Assembly: GCA_947628025.1 (NCBI GenBank)
Contig: CANQYH010000102.1
Span: 1 to 9,817 of the forward strand
DNA from: an uncultured Lachnospiraceae bacterium
Lineage (GTDB): Bacteria > Bacillota > Clostridia > Lachnospirales > Lachnospiraceae
Direction: 5' to 3'
DNA: 9,817 bases
Part shown: one piece after another, positions 5,965-9,817 of the stretch
How positions within the stretch are numbered: position 1 is the first letter of the stretch
Layout: the number at the start of each line of letters is the position of its first letter
Notes under the pieces: model-generated
Told to the model about the DNA's origin: nothing
The model's database searches: none
The model's input: only the letters and a program-made list of their open reading frames with translations
Program-made: the position numbers and the translations under genes

Positions 5965-6627
5965 TCATTCCCCCTCGCTCAGCCATTTTATCAGTATTTC
6001 CCTGGCCTTTTTGATCCGGTACTTAACCAGGGGCAGGCCGATCCCCAGGATCTTCGCGATCTCCCGCTGCTTTTGCTCCTGGCAGAAATACAGTACGGCG
6101 GTCTCATACAGCTCCTCGGGCAGCCGCGAAAAAGCCTCCCGAAGATCCAGGCGCAGTTCCGGGTCCGGCCACTCTCCGCGTACGCTGCAGTCCGGCGGCG
6201 GTCCGGCATTTCTTTGCCAGTCAGCCTGGGAGCGGCTGTTTCCGGCAGCTTCCGGACCTCCGCCGCCCTGCGCTTCCGTCTCAAACGCTTCCTCCGTAAG
6301 TCCCGTTTCCCGGATCCGCCGTTCCCTGGTCAGGACCTCCTCCGCGCTTCCGGCCGCGTATTCCCGCCGTTTCCGGTAATAGTCCCGGCAGACGTTTCCG
6401 GCGACCGCGTACAGGAAATTGGCGGCTTTCCCGCAGTGACGGTACCGGTCAAAGCTGCGGAAAAAGCGTTCGAACGTCTCCTGCGCCGCGTCCTCGGCAT
6501 ATCCGGCGTCGTCGATCCGCACCCGGCAGTACTTCAGGACCGCCGGATAATATTTCCGCACAAATTCCTCGATCGCCGCACCGTCCCCCTGTTTTATTTT
6601 TTGGATCAGCAGAAGATCCGGATCCAT
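5965..6627 (-). CDS. ECF-type sigma-70 family RNA polymerase sigma factor
   Basis: 220 residues. Region 2 spans about 20-88, with AEDAAQETFERFFRSFDRY (44-62) and FLYAVAGNVCRDYYRKRR (71-88), the core-binding and -10 recognition helices. Region 4 spans about 160-215, with LPEELYETAVLYF and the helix-turn-helix KQREIAKILGIGLPLVKYRI (185-204) for -35 recognition. The linker (about 90-158) is long and rich in Gly, Glu and Arg. It makes the protein longer than the usual 160-190 residues of ECF factors. The start at 6627 has GGAGG about 11 nt upstream. The gene leads a four-gene operon whose next gene starts at or within a few bases of its stop. ECF factors commonly direct their own operon, so autoregulation is likely but not shown. 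Confidence 0.93.
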   Translation of the reverse strand: MDPDLLLIQKIKQGDGAAIEEFVRKYYPAVLKYCRVRIDDAGYAEDAAQETFERFFRSFDRYRHCGKAANFLYAVAGNVCRDYYRKRREYAAGSAEEVLTRERRIRETGLTEEAFETEAQGGGGPEAAGNSRSQADWQRNAGPPPDCSVRGEWPDPELRLDLREAFSRLPEELYETAVLYFCQEQKQREIAKILGIGLPLVKYRIKKAREILIKWLSEGE

Positions 6628-6651
6628 CGGCCGTCTCGCCTCCGTTTTTTC

Positions 6652-6665
6652 AGAATGTACATTCT
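6652..6665. promoter_or_regulatory. Perfect 14-bp palindrome upstream of the sigma/ABC operon, possible operator
   Basis: AGAATGTACATTCT reads the same on both strands. It lies 25 bp before the sigma start codon and directly after a TATAGA/TATACC-like AT-rich stretch on the minus strand (about 6664-6677). This suits an operator at or just after the transcription start. I could not assign a clear -35/-10 pair. It is not the Gram-positive LexA box (GAAC-N4-GTTC), and I do not recognise the regulator. Confidence 0.45.
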
Positions 6666-6690
6666 ATAAGGTATAACGCTTTTGGAACAG

Positions 6691-6730
6691 AAAAAGATAG
6701 CCGCACCGAACGATTGGATCCGGTACGGCT
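6691..6730 (-). terminator. Rho-independent terminator of the mutS-mutL operon
   Basis: On the minus strand AGCCGTACCG (6730-6721) pairs over 10 positions with CGGTGCGGCT (6708-6699), including one U-G pair, around a 12-nt loop. ATCTTTTT follows (6698-6691). It begins 14 nt after the mutL stop codon. The opposite strand would have a C-A mismatch in place of the wobble and no U-tract. It shows that the downstream sigma/ABC operon is a separate transcription unit. Confidence 0.88.
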
Positions 6731-6744
6731 TGCAAATATGGATA

Positions 6745-8994
6745 CTACACGATCCGCTTGAATTTTTTCTCCAGCTCGTATTTGCTCATGGAAATGATCG
6801 TCGGGCGGCCGTGAGGGCAGGCGTAGGGATTGTCCAGGGTCAGAAGCTCATCGATCAGATGGTCCGCCTCCATGGGGGAAAGGGCATGGTTGCCTTTGAC
6901 GGCCGCCTTGCAGGACATCGTGGCCACACGGTCATAGACGGATTCCGTCCCGCCTTTCAGGATATCGTCAGACAGGTCGTCCAGCATTTCCATCAGCAGT
7001 TCTTTTTTAGCAATGGAAAACAGATTGTCCGGCACGGCGCGGACGGCGTATTCCTTGCCGCCGAAAGGCTCGATCTCGAAGCCGATCTCCGTAAAGCAGT
7101 TTTGGTACTTTTTCAGGACGACCTGCTCCTCGCTGCCAAGGGTCAGAATGATCGGCGGGTCGACCATCTGGGACGTGTATTCCCGGCTTTTCAGCGTCCG
7201 TATCGTGCGCTCGTACAGAACTTTCTCATGCGCCGCGTGCTGGTCGATGATATAAAGATGATCCCCGAACTCCACCAGCCAGTAAGTGTCGAACAGCTGG
7301 CCGATCAGCTTGTGGCGCAGGCGGCTCTGGGGCGTCAGCAGCTTCTCCTCAAAGAAATCCAGCTGCCGCGGGGCGGACGTTTGGGGGGCTGTTTCTTTCT
7401 CCGCATCTTGGCCGGTTTCCCCGTATTCCGTCTGACGCTCCGCGACCTGTTGGTAGACGGACTGGTGTGGGGCGTATTCGCAGCGAGTTTCGGTCGATTC
7501 GGTCGACGATGTTTTTTCTGCTGCTTCTGCTGCTTTGGGATCGTTGTCAAACGGCTCCGGGTTTCCGGGCGCTGCGGCATAGTTCCTGTCTGCGGCGTTT
7601 CCGGCCAACGCTGTTTCATCGGAGTCAGATACAGCCCTATTCTCTGCGGCTTCGCCGAACCAGGCCGCTGTCTCACCGGAGCCGGTTATAATTCCGGCCA
7701 GTGCCATTTTATCAGGGCCCGCGGTTTCGGCCAATGCTGCTTCACCGGAGCCAGATACCGCCTTATTCGCTGTGGCTTCGCCGAACCTGGCCGCTGTTTC
7801 ACCGGAGCCGGCTACAATTCCGGCCAGTGCCCTCTTATCAGGATCCGGGGTTCCGCCCGCCTGCGTCCGCCCGGCGCCGGTCCTGTTTCCTGTCCCGCCC
7901 AACTGCTCCCGCCGCCGGTTCTCAAACGGTTCCGGGCGCGGCTGCAGCAGTTTCTCTGTTTTTTCCCGTTCCGATTTCCTGCCGATCTCCGCCTGGGGGA
8001 TCAGCTCCTTATGGGCCAGGGCATCCCGAAGCGCTTCGAAGATCATCTGGTAGATCCGCTCCTCGTCGCGGAAACGCAGCTCCATTTTCGTCGGATGCAC
8101 GTTCACATCCAGATATTCCGGCTCGATCCGGATATGCAGCAGTACGAACGGATACTTGTGCTGCATCATGAACGGCCGGTAGGCTTCCTCGATCGCTCTC
8201 GCCACGACGGCGCTTTTCACGTACCGTCCGTTGATATAATAATTTTCAAAATTCCGGTTGCTGCGGGCGATCACCGGCTTCCCGCCGAAGCCGTGGATCT
8301 GGAGGATCTCCCGCTCATACTCCACCGCCAGCAGATTGGCCGCGATCTCCCGTCCAAATACCGTATAAATGATGTCCTTCAGACTATGGTTGCCGGATGT
8401 GTGCAGGCGGTTCTGATTGTTCTGGATCAGGCGGACCGAGATATCCGGATGGGACATGGCGATCTTCTCCACCAGAGCCGCCACATGGGCCCCTTCGGTC
8501 TGGGCCGTTTTTAAAAATTTCTGCCTGGCCGGCGTATTGTAAAAGAGATTGCGCACGATGAATGTGGTCCCGTCCGGCGCGCCGATCTCCTCCAGCGAAC
8601 GTTCCTTTCCGCCCTCGATCAGATAGCGCACGCCGGACAGCTGTTCCGCAGTCTTCGTGATCAGCTCTACCTGGGCCACCGCCGCGATGCTCGAAAGCGC
8701 CTCGCCCCGAAACCCCAGCGACGAGACCACGAAAAGATCTTCCGCCGATTTGATCTTGCTGGTCGAATGGCGCAGGAAAGCCAGCGGCACTTCCTCTTTC
8801 GGGATCCCGCAGCCGTTGTCCGTCACACGGATCAGGGAGATCCCGCCGTCCCGGATCTCCACGGTCACCGCCGTCGCCTGCGCGTCGATGGCATTTTCCA
8901 GCAGCTCCTTTACCACCGAAGCGGGCCGTTCGATCACCTCGCCCGCGGCGATCTTGTCGATCGTGCTCTGATCCAGTACCATGATCTGCGGCAT
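6745..8994 (-). CDS. mutL: DNA mismatch repair endonuclease MutL, with an expanded linker
   Basis: 749 residues, longer than the roughly 615-650 usual for MutL. The GHKL ATPase domain is complete: ERPASVVKELLEN (E30 and N34), DNGCGI (59-64), RHSTSK (75-80), GFRGEAL (94-100) and VNVHPTK (297-303). The C-terminal domain has the endonuclease set: DQHAAHEKVLYE (584-595, matching DQHA-x2-E-x4-E), SCKAAVK (694-700), CPHGRP (726-731) and FKR at the extreme end (745-747). The protein should therefore nick the new strand after MutS finds a mismatch. The linker (about 335-555) is low-complexity, rich in Ala, Gly and Glu, and contains a tandem duplication. QLDFF (544-548), at the end of the linker, looks like a beta-clamp-binding motif. 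The start at 8994 follows GGAGGG by 6 nt. It lies 29 nt after mutS in the same operon. Confidence 0.98.
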   Translation of the reverse strand: MPQIMVLDQSTIDKIAAGEVIERPASVVKELLENAIDAQATAVTVEIRDGGISLIRVTDNGCGIPKEEVPLAFLRHSTSKIKSAEDLFVVSSLGFRGEALSSIAAVAQVELITKTAEQLSGVRYLIEGGKERSLEEIGAPDGTTFIVRNLFYNTPARQKFLKTAQTEGAHVAALVEKIAMSHPDISVRLIQNNQNRLHTSGNHSLKDIIYTVFGREIAANLLAVEYEREILQIHGFGGKPVIARSNRNFENYYINGRYVKSAVVARAIEEAYRPFMMQHKYPFVLLHIRIEPEYLDVNVHPTKMELRFRDEERIYQMIFEALRDALAHKELIPQAEIGRKSEREKTEKLLQPRPEPFENRRREQLGGTGNRTGAGRTQAGGTPDPDKRALAGIVAGSGETAARFGEATANKAVSGSGEAALAETAGPDKMALAGIITGSGETAAWFGEAAENRAVSDSDETALAGNAADRNYAAAPGNPEPFDNDPKAAEAAEKTSSTESTETRCEYAPHQSVYQQVAERQTEYGETGQDAEKETAPQTSAPRQLDFFEEKLLTPQSRLRHKLIGQLFDTYWLVEFGDHLYIIDQHAAHEKVLYERTIRTLKSREYTSQMVDPPIILTLGSEEQVVLKKYQNCFTEIGFEIEPFGGKEYAVRAVPDNLFSIAKKELLMEMLDDLSDDILKGGTESVYDRVATMSCKAAVKGNHALSPMEADHLIDELLTLDNPYACPHGRPTIISMSKYELEKKFKRIV
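7591..7842 (-). repeat. 126-bp in-frame tandem duplication within mutL
   Basis: Two adjacent copies (7842-7717 and 7716-7591) encode 42 residues each in the MutL linker. Residues 385-426 begin PDKRALAGIVAGSGETAA and residues 427-468 begin PDKMALAGIITGSGETAA; each continues with a matching FGEA...AVS...ETAL-like tail. The copies have diverged by scattered substitutions but keep the frame and the same length. Confidence 0.85.
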
Positions 8995-9023
8995 ATTGTT
9001 CCCTCCGTTCCTCCGGCAGCCAT

Positions 9024-9817
9024 CTACTGCCACCGGTTCTTCAGCTTGCTCTGCAGCCGGCAGAGGATGTTCAGCGCCTCCACCGGCGTGATCTCATTGA
9101 TCTGCACCTGCTCCAGTTCTTTTAGGATATCCTCGTTGCGCGCCGTATCGAAGATCGTCAGCTGGTTCATATCCACCTCGTCCGGCTTCGTCACGGCCTT
9201 ATGCTGCCCGCGGGAAGACACCGTGGCTCCGGCCTCCGCGATCTCCCGCGCCCGGATCGTGATGTCCGCGCTGCTCAGTTCCTCCACCAGCTCTTTCGCC
9301 CGCGCGATCACCTGCTCCGGCACGCCGGCCAGCTTCGCCACCTGGATGCCGTAGCTTTTGTCCGCGCCGCCCTTGACGATCTTGCGCAGGAACACGATGT
9401 CGTCCCCCTGCTCCTTGACGGCGATGCAGTAATTGTTCACGCCGGACATGGTTCCCTCCAGCTCCGTCAGCTCGTGGTAATGGGTCGCAAACAGCGTTTT
9501 GGCCCCCAAAAGCTTCGTGCTGCTGATATGCTCCACCACGGCCCAGGCGATGCTCAGCCCGTCGAAGGTACTGGTCCCCCGCCCGATCTCGTCCAGGATG
9601 ATCAGGCTGCTGCGCGTCGCATTTCGCAGGATATTGGCCACCTCCGTCATTTCCACCATAAACGTGCTCTGCCCCGAAGCCAGGTCGTCCGAGGCCCCGA
9701 CGCGGGTAAAGATCCGGTCGCAGATCCCGATGTCCGCCGATTCCGCCGGCACGAAGCTGCCCATCTGCGCCATCAGAACGATCAGGGCCGTCTGCCGCAT
9801 GTAAGTCGATTTGCCGG
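9024..9817 (-). CDS. mutS: DNA mismatch repair protein MutS (C-terminal 263 residues; 5' part lies beyond the window)
   Basis: The right edge cuts the gene exactly in Walker A, leaving GKSTYMRQT. MutS ATPase motifs follow: the SADIGICDRIFTRVGASDDL segment, the GQSTFMVEM helix, Walker B LIILDE (9605-9588) with GRGTSTFDG, and FATHYHEL. The ATPase domain is followed by the helix-turn-helix dimer region (KSYGIQVAKLAGVPEQVIARA). A C-terminal tail carries QLTIF (9164-9150), which fits the beta-clamp-binding motif of MutS, and ends in a short helical domain (EALNILCRLQSKLKN). MutS binds mismatches and recruits MutL. It shares an operon with mutL, and the stop is 29 nt before the mutL start. Confidence 0.98.
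   Translation of the reverse strand, partial: GKSTYMRQTALIVLMAQMGSFVPAESADIGICDRIFTRVGASDDLASGQSTFMVEMTEVANILRNATRSSLIILDEIGRGTSTFDGLSIAWAVVEHISSTKLLGAKTLFATHYHELTELEGTMSGVNNYCIAVKEQGDDIVFLRKIVKGGADKSYGIQVAKLAGVPEQVIARAKELVEELSSADITIRAREIAEAGATVSSRGQHKAVTKPDEVDMNQLTIFDTARNEDILKELEQVQINEITPVEALNILCRLQSKLKNRWQ

Noticed and set aside
5189..6379. A 396-residue plus-strand open frame
   Set aside because: It lies opposite the membrane protein and sigma factor genes and has no recognisable motif; it is explained by high GC and few stop codons.
6682..8514. A 610-residue open reading frame on plus, opposite mutL, with an apparent internal repeat
   Set aside because: It is the reverse complement of mutL, whose motifs are complete. 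The repeat is the shadow of the MutL linker duplication, and the composition is typical of antisense frames in GC-rich DNA.
9024..9800. Taking the ATG at 9800 as the mutS start
   Set aside because: It lies just after the Walker A lysine and serine/threonine codons; the frame continues to the window edge and the gene is clearly truncated by it.

Overview
The window looks like chromosomal DNA from a GC-rich member of the Clostridia, most likely Lachnospiraceae. The reasons are a mutS-mutL pair whose MutL carries the endonuclease motifs, strong GGAGG-type ribosome binding sites, a multi-domain lipoprotein of a type common in gut Lachnospiraceae, and a holin-like type I toxin locus. The family and organism assignments come from memory of protein families, not from a search. 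No phage, transposon, CRISPR array, tRNA or rRNA is visible.

Layout, left to right. (1) 1-700, minus: the N-terminal 233 residues of a UvrA-type ABC ATPase that appears to lack the UvrB-binding domain. A good promoter (881-909) gives it a leader of about 170 nt that can fold into a compact three-way junction (795-855), followed by a second hairpin (729-754). (2) 986-1275: a small type I toxin-antitoxin locus. A 29-residue membrane peptide is encoded on minus. A convergent plus-strand RNA of about 100 nt, with its own consensus promoter and a terminator that overlaps the toxin stop codon, is the likely antitoxin. The toxin leader has four alternating complementary hexamers, the last being its Shine-Dalgarno sequence. 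(3) 1434-2963, plus: a 509-residue lipoprotein. A stem-loop without a U-tract separates it from the convergent operon to its right. (4) 3023-6627, minus: a four-gene operon with every junction overlapping or nearly so, encoding an ECF-type sigma factor, a six-helix membrane protein of unknown function, an ABC ATPase and an ABC-2 type permease. It has its own upstream region with a perfect 14-bp palindrome. (5) 6745-9817, minus: mutL, preceded by the 3' part of mutS, ending in a clear rho-independent terminator (6691-6730). The MutL linker is unusually long and contains a 126-bp in-frame tandem duplication and a probable beta-clamp-binding motif.

Functionally, MutS, MutL and the UvrA-like protein are DNA-maintenance ATPases. 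The sigma/ABC operon is probably an envelope-response or export system that controls itself. The toxin locus is a self-contained module. The least explained elements are the three-way-junction leader of the UvrA-like gene and the unknown membrane protein in the sigma/ABC operon.
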